A stretch of 54,481 nucleotides of DNA from Bacteroidota bacterium. GTDB taxonomy: Bacteria > Bacteroidota > Bacteroidia > Bacteroidales > P3. The notes under the pieces were generated by a model. The model was not told the DNA's origin. It did not search any database and was given only the letters and a program-made list of their open reading frames with translations. The stretch's first letter is position 1. Each line of letters opens with the position of its first letter. Below are positions 8,957-17,494 of this stretch, piece after piece. Made by a program: the position numbers and the translations under genes. The stretch covers positions 1 to 54,481 of the forward strand of contig JAFNAQ010000011.1 in assembly GCA_017860275.1 (NCBI GenBank), written 5' to 3'.

Positions 8957-10693
8957 TTATTCTTCGCAAGCAACCTTTTCGTTTATTTCAACCTTGTATT
9001 TAGCAACTGTTGATTCTTCGAAGTTCATAATAAATGAAGCAGCTTCTTCTACCTTAGCTTGTCCCATGCGAACCATTAATTCTGCTGAATTAGTGAATTT
9101 TGCACATTTGTCAGCATCTAAGATTAAAAGATGTCCCATCAACATATATCCACACATTTCTACCAAACGACGAGAATTGAAATCGTAGAATTCAGATGTA
9201 GAACCAAAAGAATTTGCTCTTTCTAAAGCTTGTTCAAAACGTTCTTTCATTGAAGATAAAACTCTTCTCATTGTAGAAAACTCTGGCTTAACTTCAATTG
9301 CTTCGTATTCTCTAATACGGTTTAAGTAACCATTGTTGATAACTCCACGAATTGCAGCCACAACTTGTAATTGTGATGTTCCTTCATAGATTGTTAAGAT
9401 ACGAGCATCACGATACATTCTTTCGCAAGCATAATCCTTCATAAAACCAGAACCACCGTGTACTTGGATTGAATCGTAAGTAATTTGGTTTGCATATTCT
9501 GATGCAAAAAGTTTAAGCATTGGAGTGAATATATCTGCAAGACGTTGGTAAGTTTTTAGTCTTTGCTTTTCTGCTGGCTCAAGTTTACGAGTCTTTTCTG
9601 TATCTTCCAATACCTTATAAACATCAACACAACGTGCTGTTTCATATAATAAGGTACGGATAGCATCAGTCTTAGCTCTCATATTAGCAAGCATTTCATA
9701 TACTCCAGCAAAGCCTATGATAGCTTTTCCAAATTGTTCTCTTTCTTGAGCATAAGCTAAGGCTTCTCTATAAGCAGCCTCAGATAAACCTACTGATTGA
9801 GCACCAACACCTAGACGAGCACCATTCATTAATGACATAACATACTTGATAAGACCAAGTTTTCTGTCACCTACTAATTGTGCAGGAGCATTGTTGAATA
9901 CTAATTCAGCTGTTGGAGAACCCTTTATACCTAATTTATTTTCGATACGACGTACAGTAACTGCACTATGTTTACGATCATAAACAAAATAAGAAAGACC
10001 TCTACCATCTGTTGTCCCTTCTTCAGAACGAGCAAGAACTAATTTGATATCAGCATCACCATTAGTGATAAAACGTTTTACCCCATTCAATCTCCAGCAA
10101 TTAGATTTTTCATCCCAAGTTGCCTTTAATTGAACTGCTTGAAGGTCAGAACCTGCATCTGGCTCAGTTAAGTCCATTGAGCAAGTTAATCCTTCGTTGA
10201 TTTTAGGTAAAAATTCTTTTTTGATTTCGTCAGAACCGAATTCATATATTGTTTCTGCGCAGTCTTGTAAGCCCCAGATATTAGCAAATCCACAGTCTCC
10301 ACGAGAAACTATTTCAGCTGCCATTACATAAGGAACATAAGAAAAATTCAAACCACCAAATTGACGTGGTAAGCTCATTCCATAAAGACCTGCATCACGT
10401 AAAGCTTCATGGTTTTGTTGAGTACCAGGAGCATATACGATTTCATTATTTACAATTTTTGGACCTTCGTGATCTACACTTTCTGCATTAGGAGCAAGTA
10501 TATCACCAGTTATTTCTCCAACAATCTCCAATACTTTTTCATAGCTATCCATCGCATCTTCATAATCAAGTGGAGCATAATCGTATTTGCCATAATCAGC
10601 ATAATCACGCTCTTTTAATCTAACGATGTCTTCCATCATTTCATGATTAAGATGGAATTTTAAGCTCTCATTATCTGTGAAAAAATTTGCCAT
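8957..10693 (-). CDS. Acyl-CoA dehydrogenase family protein (long form)
   Basis: The protein (578 aa) is an FAD flavoenzyme expected to oxidise an acyl-CoA to the enoyl-CoA and pass electrons to ETF. The N-terminal, beta and C-terminal dehydrogenase domains are recognisable: TEPDAGSD (177-184) lies near the flavin, and RDARILTIYEGTSQLQ carries Glu437 at the position of the catalytic base of medium-chain enzymes. About 130 residues beyond the core make it longer than the usual 380-aa enzymes and closer to the FadE5/AidB-like long group. It lies 30 bp after etfA, so etfB-etfA-acd form one operon ending in a strong terminator. Its substrate is not evident; no other beta-oxidation gene is in the window. 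Confidence 0.92.
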   Translation of the reverse strand: MANFFTDNESLKFHLNHEMMEDIVRLKERDYADYGKYDYAPLDYEDAMDSYEKVLEIVGEITGDILAPNAESVDHEGPKIVNNEIVYAPGTQQNHEALRDAGLYGMSLPRQFGGLNFSYVPYVMAAEIVSRGDCGFANIWGLQDCAETIYEFGSDEIKKEFLPKINEGLTCSMDLTEPDAGSDLQAVQLKATWDEKSNCWRLNGVKRFITNGDADIKLVLARSEEGTTDGRGLSYFVYDRKHSAVTVRRIENKLGIKGSPTAELVFNNAPAQLVGDRKLGLIKYVMSLMNGARLGVGAQSVGLSEAAYREALAYAQEREQFGKAIIGFAGVYEMLANMRAKTDAIRTLLYETARCVDVYKVLEDTEKTRKLEPAEKQRLKTYQRLADIFTPMLKLFASEYANQITYDSIQVHGGSGFMKDYACERMYRDARILTIYEGTSQLQVVAAIRGVINNGYLNRIREYEAIEVKPEFSTMRRVLSSMKERFEQALERANSFGSTSEFYDFNSRRLVEMCGYMLMGHLLILDADKCAKFTNSAELMVRMGQAKVEEAASFIMNFEESTVAKYKVEINEKVACEE

Positions 10694-10723
10694 ATATAAT
10701 TGGTATTATATTCGTGAATAAAA

Positions 10724-11746
10724 TTATTTAGTATTAGCCTTGTAATACTTAATCATTTTTGGTAAAACTTCCATTACATTACCAATAATAGTATAATCGG
10801 CAATTGCATTGATAGGAGCTTTTGGATCTGAATTGATTGAAATAATCTTAGCAGATTCTTGCATACCAGCACGGTGTTGAACAGCACCTGAAACTCCACA
10901 AGCAATGTAAAGTTTTGGACGAACTGTTACCCCTGTTTGACCAATTTGACGTTCGTGTTCGCACATACCACCATCCGATGCAGCACGAGTACAACCAACC
11001 TCTCCTTGAATAACATTAGCAAGCTCATGTAAAAGTTTGAAGTTTTCCTTAGAACCCATACCATAACCACCACAAACAATGATTTGAGCTCCTTTGATAT
11101 TTATCTTTTGAGCCTCGATATGACGTTCAATTATCTTTAAACAAAAATCTTCGTTTTTAACATAGTCAGCAACCTTCAAATTAACTAACTCTCCTTTATA
11201 TGATGGGTTGAAGATTTCTTTCTTCATTACACCTTCACGAACAGTAGCCATTTGAGGACGATTATCAGGATTGATAATTGTTGCAATAATATTACCTCCA
11301 AATGCTGGACGGATTTGATATAAAAGATTTTTATATTCTTTTCCTGTTTTGTTTTCTGTATGATTACCTATTTCTAGAGTAGTACAGTCTGCTGTTAATC
11401 CTGTTCTTATATAAGAAGCTACTCTAGGAGCAAGGTCACGACCAACAGAAGAAGCACCAAATAATGCTATTTCAGGTTTCTTTTCTTCAAATAATTTTGT
11501 AACTATTGAGAAATGAGGCATTGTTTGATAAGGGAATAAACGAGCATCCTTTGCATAATTGATAACATCAACACCATAAGGATAAAGCATTGCTTCAATA
11601 TCTTTAAGTTCGTCACCACATACAATAGCTTCTAATTTTACTCCAAGTTCATTAGCAAGTTTTCTACCTTTTGAACATAACTCTAAACTTACGTCAGCAA
11701 TTGTTCTTTCTTCGGTAACCTCACAATATACAAATATATTATTCAT
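10724..11746 (-). CDS. etfA: Electron transfer flavoprotein subunit alpha
   Basis: The 340-aa subunit pairs with EtfB to carry electrons between acyl-CoA dehydrogenases and a membrane or ferredoxin acceptor. The C-terminal FAD-binding domain is clear, with GGYGMGSKENF, SDGGMCEHERQIGQTG and the signature SGAVQHRAGMQES near residue 300. It sits between etfB (30 bp upstream) and the acyl-CoA dehydrogenase. Whether the complex bifurcates electrons cannot be decided here. Confidence 0.93.
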   Translation of the reverse strand: MNNIFVYCEVTEERTIADVSLELCSKGRKLANELGVKLEAIVCGDELKDIEAMLYPYGVDVINYAKDARLFPYQTMPHFSIVTKLFEEKKPEIALFGASSVGRDLAPRVASYIRTGLTADCTTLEIGNHTENKTGKEYKNLLYQIRPAFGGNIIATIINPDNRPQMATVREGVMKKEIFNPSYKGELVNLKVADYVKNEDFCLKIIERHIEAQKINIKGAQIIVCGGYGMGSKENFKLLHELANVIQGEVGCTRAASDGGMCEHERQIGQTGVTVRPKLYIACGVSGAVQHRAGMQESAKIISINSDPKAPINAIADYTIIGNVMEVLPKMIKYYKANTK

Positions 11747-11776
11747 ATTATTTTCAGTTTAAATTAAGTTTAGGGA

Positions 11777-12649
11777 TTAGCCCAAAATATGAGAAGTAAT
11801 AAGTTCCTTCATCAGTCCATCAATATCTTGATCGGCAGGAGTAAGAACCTTACTTTCTTTTTGAGTTAATACTACATTTTCAATTTTCTTAACCTTAGTT
11901 GGAGATCCAGTAAGACCAAGTCTATCATCTTCTGCAATAATATCAGCAGCCGACCATTCTTCAATCTTTAAATATGGTTTTTCATTCCAAATAGAAGTAT
12001 AATCTAAGCCTGCTTCTTGTAATTCAGAAGAGCTTCTAGCTAATTTATACTTCATCAAAAGTTTTGCATGACGAGAACGACATTCTTTAGCAGAACCGTG
12101 AACAGTTATTAAACATGGATAACCAGCCTCAACAACTTCAATCCCTCTTTCTAAACGACGTTTAATCTGAATCTTTTTAGAATTTACAGAAACAACCTCT
12201 TCTGCATAGGTAATCTGTGGAATACCTAATTTTTCAGCAGTTTGAGGACCAACTTGCGCAGTATCACCGTCAATAGCTTGACGACCTGCTAAAACTAAAT
12301 TAACATCACCTATCTTTTTAATAGCTTGTGATATTGTGTAAGATGTAGCTAAAGTATCAGAACCAGCAACTTTACGATCCGAAACAACAAACCCATTATC
12401 AGCTCCACGATACATTGATTCTCTTACGATTTCAGCTGCACGTGAAGGTCCCATAGTAACGATTGTTACTGTAGCATCTTTAATAATATCCTTGATATGT
12501 AACGCCATTTCTAAGGCATTCAAATCTTCTGGGTTAAAAATAGCAGGTAAAGCAGCACGATTTACAGTTCCGTCTGCTTTCATAGCATCTTTCCCAACAT
12601 TTCTTGTGTCAGGAACTTGCTTTGCTAAAACTACGATTTTAAAACTCAT
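11777..12649 (-). CDS. etfB: Electron transfer flavoprotein subunit beta
   Basis: The protein (290 aa) is the nucleotide-binding partner of EtfA. It begins with the typical MSFKIVVLAKQVPDT and contains NPEDLNALEMAL and the AMP/FAD loop region with LAGRQAIDGDTAQVGP (about residues 120-136). It is the first gene of the operon and a TAnnTTTG promoter lies about 45 bp upstream. Confidence 0.93.
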   Translation of the reverse strand: MSFKIVVLAKQVPDTRNVGKDAMKADGTVNRAALPAIFNPEDLNALEMALHIKDIIKDATVTIVTMGPSRAAEIVRESMYRGADNGFVVSDRKVAGSDTLATSYTISQAIKKIGDVNLVLAGRQAIDGDTAQVGPQTAEKLGIPQITYAEEVVSVNSKKIQIKRRLERGIEVVEAGYPCLITVHGSAKECRSRHAKLLMKYKLARSSSELQEAGLDYTSIWNEKPYLKIEEWSAADIIAEDDRLGLTGSPTKVKKIENVVLTQKESKVLTPADQDIDGLMKELITSHILG

Positions 12650-12692
12650 TGTTTTTTAATTAGTTAATAATTACAACGTATTATACAAGCTG

Positions 12693-12721
12693 CAAAGATA
12701 CTAATTTATCTCAAATAACAA
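12693..12721 (-). promoter_or_regulatory. etfB operon promoter (TTG-N18-TATCTTTG)
   Basis: On the minus strand TATCTTTG (12693-12700) is a perfect -7 box and TTG (12719-12721) lies 18 bp upstream. Confidence 0.65.
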
Positions 12722-12752
12722 TGAAAATAAAAATCCATAAAAAATGAAATAT

Positions 12753-13994
12753 CTAGTATTCTATACCATTTAGAAAGGCTCTATCTACCTTATTTGTACC
12801 ATAATAATAAGGTAGATATTCTAATGTAGGTATCTCCTTCGTTATGTAGAAATTGGCAACCTTACCCCTAGCTATTGAGCCATGTGTTTTAGAAATCCCC
12901 ATAGCATAAGCCGAATTTATTGTAGTTGCATTAAATGCTTCTTGTGGGGTCATTTTATAGTTTACACAAGCAAATGAGAGAATCATCTGCATATTTCCAC
13001 TAGGCGATGAACCTGGGTTAAAGTCGGAAGCAAGTGCAATAGGCAAACCTGCCTTCATCATATTCCTTACTGGAGAGCATACCATATTTAAGAAGAATGC
13101 TGCACCTGGAAGAACAGTAGGCATAGTTTGTGAGTTCAACAAAGCCTCAATCTCTTTTTCTCCTACAAATTCTAAATGGTCGCAAGAAAGTGCATTATGT
13201 TTAACAGCAATTTGAACTCCTCCAGAATAATCTAATTCGTTAGCATGAATCTTTGGAATCATTCCATATTTCACGCCTTCCTTTAGTATTCTATCTGTTT
13301 CTTCAACTGTAAAGAAACCCTTATCGCAGAAAACATCAATAAAATCAGCAAGATTATCCTTTGCAACAAGAGGTATCATCTCATTAATTACCTTATCGAC
13401 AAATTCTCCTTGACGACCTCTATACTCCATAGGCACTCCATGAGCTCCTAAGAAATTTGATTTAATAGTAAGTGGAGAGTTTTCCTTTAATCTCTTAATA
13501 ACACGAAGCATCTTTAATTCTGCCTCAGTTGTAAGACCATAACCTGACTTTATTTCAACAGCACCTGTTCCCATTCTTATTATTTCATCAAGGCGCAACA
13601 TTGCATCATTATATAGTTCTTCTTCCGAAGCCTCTTGCAAACGCTTTGCTGAATTTAATATACCACCTCCTCTTTCTGCGATCTCTTCATAACTCAATCC
13701 TCTAATCTTATCTATATATTCAATCTCTCTACTACCTGAGTAAACCAAATGAGTATGAGAATCACAAAAAGAAGGAAAAACCATCTTACCATTAGCATCA
13801 ATAACCTTATCAAAAGAACTCTCATCGCCTTTGATATTTGCCATTTCGCCGAAATCTTCAATCAAATCATCATTAATAATAAGATAAGCATTCTTAATAC
13901 TATCCATCTTAGCCATATCATCCCCACAAACCTTCAATCTTGGATTATTCTCAATTTGAACAAGTTCCTTAATATTTTTTATAAGCGTCTTCAT
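12753..13994 (-). CDS. hutI: Imidazolonepropionase
   Basis: The 413-aa amidohydrolase hydrolyses 4-imidazolone-5-propanoate to N-formimino-glutamate in histidine degradation. The metal-binding HTH motif is at residues 80-82 (DSHTHLVYSGSRE). Further metal and substrate residues lie in IHANELDYSGG, CDHLEF and the late aspartate motif ASDFNPGSSP. The length is normal for HutI. No other hut gene is in the window, so the pathway genes must lie elsewhere or be scattered. A TATATTTG box is about 40 bp upstream. Confidence 0.95.
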   Translation of the reverse strand: MKTLIKNIKELVQIENNPRLKVCGDDMAKMDSIKNAYLIINDDLIEDFGEMANIKGDESSFDKVIDANGKMVFPSFCDSHTHLVYSGSREIEYIDKIRGLSYEEIAERGGGILNSAKRLQEASEEELYNDAMLRLDEIIRMGTGAVEIKSGYGLTTEAELKMLRVIKRLKENSPLTIKSNFLGAHGVPMEYRGRQGEFVDKVINEMIPLVAKDNLADFIDVFCDKGFFTVEETDRILKEGVKYGMIPKIHANELDYSGGVQIAVKHNALSCDHLEFVGEKEIEALLNSQTMPTVLPGAAFFLNMVCSPVRNMMKAGLPIALASDFNPGSSPSGNMQMILSFACVNYKMTPQEAFNATTINSAYAMGISKTHGSIARGKVANFYITKEIPTLEYLPYYYGTNKVDRAFLNGIEY

Positions 13995-14031
13995 ATAATA
14001 AGTTTAAAGTAAATACCCTTTTCAAGATTTG

Positions 14032-14039
14032 CAAATATA
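14032..14039 (-). promoter_or_regulatory. -7 element upstream of hutI
   Basis: TATATTTG on the minus strand fits TAnnTTTG, 38 bp before the hutI ATG. There is no clear -33 element. Confidence 0.5.
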
Positions 14040-14160
14040 CAATATAATTTTCTCAATAAAAATGCAAAATATGATCCCCACCCCAACCAACAACAAAGTA
14101 AAAAAACAACCAAACCTTCCTTTTTTAAACTCACAAGCCATCTAAAAGGATTTATACAAA

Positions 14161-14275
14161 GACCTAGCGGTCAAAAAAAGTCCTTTTCTAATCAAAAAAA
14201 AGACTTTTTTCAACTAGAAAAAGTCTTTTTTTAGCAGAAACATGACCTTTTTATACATATAAACAGTCCTGTTTC
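14161..14275. repeat. Phased A-tract/T-tract dyad array, about 21-bp period
   Basis: Successive dyads of the form A-run, GNC, T-run are centred at about 14181, 14203, 14224, 14245 and 14267, i.e. 22, 21, 21 and 22 bp apart. Examples are AAAAAGACTTTTT, AAAAAGTCTTTTT and AAACAGTCCTGTTT. The two central copies are mutually complementary and could pair into a long hairpin (14194-14232) that may also end transcription. Confidence 0.65.
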
Positions 14276-14368
14276 ACCCAACAAACCAGCGTCTAAATCC
14301 AACAACTCAATAACAAAACCCAACCACACGCCTAAAGTAGAGAGTTATATGCAAAACGTTTTTTAATC

Positions 14369-14386
14369 GTAGAGACGGAGCATGCC
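14369..14386. repeat. Fragment of the GTAGAGAC palindrome family
   Basis: GTAGAGACGGAGCATGCC shares its start with the arms of the palindrome at 1435-1456 (plus flanking TAC). Only one arm is present here. Confidence 0.35.
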
Positions 14387-14602
14387 AACATCCAAATCAA
14401 CAAATCCCATATAATTACACCTTCTCTTCTAGACAAGGAAGTAAACCATCATTAATTCAACTTTTATTTATTGTTATTATCTTCCGAATATATTACTACT
14501 CTTCTGTAGTTCTTTCATATTTACTAATAACTTCAAGTTTATCGCTTTTCATCCTTATTAGCCACTTTATTGGGAATACATACTCCTTATTATTTGAAAT
14601 CA

Positions 14603-14630
14603 TTGTTGTCCGATAAAATTTGTATTTTTG
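14603..14630 (+). promoter_or_regulatory. Promoter within the left inverted repeat
   Basis: TTG (14603-14605), 17 bp, then TATTTTTG (14623-14630). In an intact insertion sequence this would drive the transposase; here it points to the hairpin-rich interior. Confidence 0.45.
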
Positions 14631-14691
14631 CCCATCTGAAAAGATATTTTGTAGAAACTTATTTATGGGGATAATTTTTTTCTACAAGTAT

Positions 14692-14730
14692 AAGGGAGTT
14701 GATTTAATTTTTCAACTCCCTTTCTTTTTA
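14692..14730 (+). terminator. Intrinsic terminator inside the inverted-repeat element
   Basis: AAGGGAGTTGA pairs perfectly with TCAACTCCCTT across a 9-nt loop, followed by TCTTTTT. Confidence 0.75.
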
Positions 14731-14918
14731 TCTATTATTTTTTATCGGACAACAATGATTTCAAAAATATTTTTTTGTGTGATTATATTTTATAGAGAAG
14801 TTTTTATTTTTACTTTTTACCCTAACTTACCCTAACTAGCCCTCACTTTTACCACTAGAAAATTAATCAAAAAGAATTTTATTTTCGAGGGAATATAATA
14901 TTAGAGTTTGCTTGACGT

Positions 14919-14926
14919 TATCTTTG
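14919..14926 (+). promoter_or_regulatory. Possible -7 element of the exporter operon
   Basis: TATCTTTG fits the consensus and lies 38 bp before the tolC-like ATG. No good -33 element is at the right distance. Confidence 0.4.
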
Positions 14927-14963
14927 GATTTTTATAAATAATGAAGATAAAAAGTATAGTAAA

Positions 14964-16445
14964 ATGAAAAGAAGAGTAGTATTAATTGGATTTATTTTTC
15001 TCTTACAGATAAACTATTTGGGGGCTCAAGATATTTTGACGCTCAATGATTGTAGAGAAATGGCTCTTAAGAATAATAAGAGTATTAAAATATCTGAAGA
15101 GAAATTAATTTCTGCACAAGAGAGGAGAAAGGTAGCATTTTCTCAGTTTTTACCAAATTTCCAAGCCACAGGGTCTTATCTTTACAATTCTAAGAATTTA
15201 TCTCTACTTGCTGATGATGCATTATTGCCAGTTGGAACAATGGATGCGAATGGCAATTTCACTGTAAGAGCCGACCAGATGGCTAATCAGTTTGACCAAT
15301 ATGGAAGACCTCTCGATAGGAATGGCTTGCCTTTTAATCCAAAAACAAACCCTGAAAAAATTATATTCAAAGACTACGCATACCTACCTAAAGAATCCAT
15401 GCAGTTTGATATTCAGAATGTATTTGTATTAGGTATAGGGTTTACTCAACCAATTTTTATGGGAGGAAAGATTTTAGAGCTCTATAAAATCTCTAAAACT
15501 ATGGAAGAAATGGCTAAGATACAACTCGACAATTCTCAAATAAACTTATTAATAGAAGTTGACGAAGCATATTGGAGAGTAGTATCACTTGTTAATAAAT
15601 ACAATTTAGCGAAAGAGTATCACCATCTACTATTAAAAACAAACTCCAATATAGAAGAAATGGTAAAAGAGGGTATTGCAACAAAGTCTGATGTATTGAA
15701 AATAAAAGTAAAGTTAAACGAGGCTGAAATGACACTCTCAAAAGCAGAGAATGGTCTAGCACTCTCAAAAATGCTATTATGCCAAATTTGCTCCATGCCT
15801 ATTTCTAAAGAATTCACTCTCTCTGACGAACTACTGAATAAGGATATTGTAATAAACAATGATATTAATATTGCTAGCGCAATAAATAACAGAACAGAAA
15901 CTCAATTATTAAACAAGGTTGTTGAAATATCTAAGTCTGCACAAAAGATTGCTTTCTCGAAATATCTTCCAAATATTGTTGCAAGTGGAAATTATATAGC
16001 TTCCAATCCAAATATGTTTAATGGATATGAAAAATCACTCAATGGGATGTTTAGCTTTGGTGTAGGAATTCAAGTACCAATCTTCCATTGGGGAGAAAAC
16101 TATCACAGCCTTAAGAGTGCTAAGATTGGGGTAAAGATAGCTGAACTAGAAAAAGAAGAGGCTATGGAGAAAATGGAGTTGCAGATTAATCAAATGCTTT
16201 TTAAGGTAAAAGAGGCAAATAAGCAAAAGATATTAGCAACCAACAATATTGCCAAAGCACAAGAAAATCTAGAAAGCGCTAGAATTGGTTTTGAGTCTGG
16301 GGTGATAACAACATCTGACTTAATGGAAGCACAGACGGCATATATTTCTGCAAAGAGTGAAAAGATAGATGCTGACATCAATACTATTATGACAAATGTA
16401 TACTTAGAAAAATCGCTTGGAAACTTAAGCGTAAAAAATAATTGA
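14964..16445 (+). CDS. TolC-family outer membrane efflux protein
   Basis: The 493-aa protein has an N-terminal signal peptide (residues about 1-22, ending LGAQ) and the two repeated coiled-coil/beta halves of the outer membrane efflux family. Examples are LNDCREMALKNNKSIKISEEKL near the start and ARIGFESGVITTSDLMEAQTAY near residue 440. It should form the trimeric outer membrane channel of a tripartite exporter. It is the first gene of a four-gene operon with a HlyD-type adaptor and two ABC-2 permeases, each separated by a few bases to 27 bp. The exported substrate is unknown. Confidence 0.92.
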   Translation: MKRRVVLIGFIFLLQINYLGAQDILTLNDCREMALKNNKSIKISEEKLISAQERRKVAFSQFLPNFQATGSYLYNSKNLSLLADDALLPVGTMDANGNFTVRADQMANQFDQYGRPLDRNGLPFNPKTNPEKIIFKDYAYLPKESMQFDIQNVFVLGIGFTQPIFMGGKILELYKISKTMEEMAKIQLDNSQINLLIEVDEAYWRVVSLVNKYNLAKEYHHLLLKTNSNIEEMVKEGIATKSDVLKIKVKLNEAEMTLSKAENGLALSKMLLCQICSMPISKEFTLSDELLNKDIVINNDINIASAINNRTETQLLNKVVEISKSAQKIAFSKYLPNIVASGNYIASNPNMFNGYEKSLNGMFSFGVGIQVPIFHWGENYHSLKSAKIGVKIAELEKEEAMEKMELQINQMLFKVKEANKQKILATNNIAKAQENLESARIGFESGVITTSDLMEAQTAYISAKSEKIDADINTIMTNVYLEKSLGNLSVKNN

Positions 16446-16472
16446 TTGAATAATAAATAAAAATATAGCCTT

Positions 16473-17471
16473 ATGAAAAAGAAAGAAAATAAAACTTTAT
16501 TAATGGGATTTGTTGTGTTAATAGCTGCTATTGTAGTTATTGGACTTATAGGATATTTCATACTTACACCAAGCCAAGTTATTCTTCAAGGAGAATTTGA
16601 AGCCACTGAAGTAAGAGTATCGGGCAAACTACCAGGAAGAATATTAGAATTTAAAATAAAAGAAGGTTCAAGCGTTAGCAAGGGCGATACTCTTGTAATA
16701 ATAGACTCCCCTGAGATATATGCAAAGTTAGATCAAGCACAAGCAGCACAAGATGCAGCACAAGCCATGAGCTCTAAGGCTCAAAATGGTACAAGAAAAG
16801 AACAAATAGCTGGAGCCTTAGATCAATTAGAGATGGCTCAGGCTGCTGAATCTTTTGCAAAAAAAACCTACGACAGAATGAGTAACCTCTATCAAAAAGG
16901 TGTTATCTCTGCACAAAAATTCGACGAAGTAGAAGCACAATACAAGGCATCTGTATCGAGAACTAAAGCTGCAAGAAGTCAATACGAAATGGCGTTAAAT
17001 GGTGCACAAAAAGAAGATAAATTAGCAGCAGTAGCTCAAGTCAATAGAGCAAGAGGCGCAGTTAATGAAGCATCTTCATATTTGAATGAGACAAGATTAG
17101 TTGCACCTATTTCGGGAGAAATATCAGATATCTTCCCAAAAGCAGGGGAATTAGTAGGTTCCGGTTCACCAATTATGAGTATTGTTGATTTGAATGATAT
17201 TTGGATTACATTTAATGTAAGAGAAGACTTATTAAACAAGATAAAGATTGGAGATATTCTAACAGCAAAAGTTCCTGCCCTTGGGAATAAAGAAATAAAA
17301 ATTAAAATAAACTACATAAAGGCTCTTGGAAGTTATGCAACATGGAAGGCTACAAAATTGACAGACGAATATGATACACGTACATTTGAAGTTAGAGCCA
17401 TTCCTTTACAAAAAGAAAAAGATTTCCGACCAGGAATGAGTGCATTGATAAACTGGACAAAGATTAAATAA
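16473..17471 (+). CDS. HlyD/EmrA-family periplasmic adaptor
   Basis: The 332-aa protein has one N-terminal membrane anchor (about residues 9-31) and a biotinyl-lipoyl-like half (VSGKLPGRILEFKIKEGSSV). A long alanine-rich alpha-helical hairpin follows (about 85-190), and then the second lipoyl half with VAPISGEISDIFPKAGELV. This is the membrane fusion protein that bridges inner membrane permease and TolC channel. It lies 27 bp after the TolC-like gene and 23 bp before the first permease. It most resembles YhiI/YbhG-type adaptors that work with ABC-2 permeases. Confidence 0.92.
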   Translation: MKKKENKTLLMGFVVLIAAIVVIGLIGYFILTPSQVILQGEFEATEVRVSGKLPGRILEFKIKEGSSVSKGDTLVIIDSPEIYAKLDQAQAAQDAAQAMSSKAQNGTRKEQIAGALDQLEMAQAAESFAKKTYDRMSNLYQKGVISAQKFDEVEAQYKASVSRTKAARSQYEMALNGAQKEDKLAAVAQVNRARGAVNEASSYLNETRLVAPISGEISDIFPKAGELVGSGSPIMSIVDLNDIWITFNVREDLLNKIKIGDILTAKVPALGNKEIKIKINYIKALGSYATWKATKLTDEYDTRTFEVRAIPLQKEKDFRPGMSALINWTKIK

Positions 17472-17494
17472 TAACCAATTAAAACCATTATATA

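Larger units (their letters stand above)
14593..14765. mobile_element. 173-bp element with 26-bp perfect terminal inverted repeats (MITE-like)
   Basis: The left arm (14593-14618) and right arm (14740-14765) are exact reverse complements over 26 bp and include ATTGTTGTCCGATAAAA. The interior is about 120 bp and has no credible protein. The left arm carries a promoter-like TTG plus TATTTTTG, and an intrinsic terminator (14692-14730) lies inside, so a transcript of about 90 nt is possible. The structure fits a deletion derivative of an insertion sequence, or a small RNA gene flanked by repeats. I did not find an unambiguous direct target duplication. Confidence 0.55.
13995..14963. other. 969-bp non-coding region between divergent hutI and tolC-like genes
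   Basis: It contains the hutI promoter box, a phased A/T-tract dyad array (about 14161-14275), a palindrome fragment (14369-14386), a 173-bp inverted-repeat element (14593-14765) and a weak promoter box for the exporter operon. The 71-codon frame at 14620-14835 straddles one arm of the inverted repeat and looks random. I see no protein gene. Confidence 0.6.

Noticed and set aside
14620-14835. 71-codon frame overlapping the inverted-repeat element
   Set aside because: It begins in one arm, reads through a terminator hairpin and the other arm, and has low-complexity hydrophobic composition.
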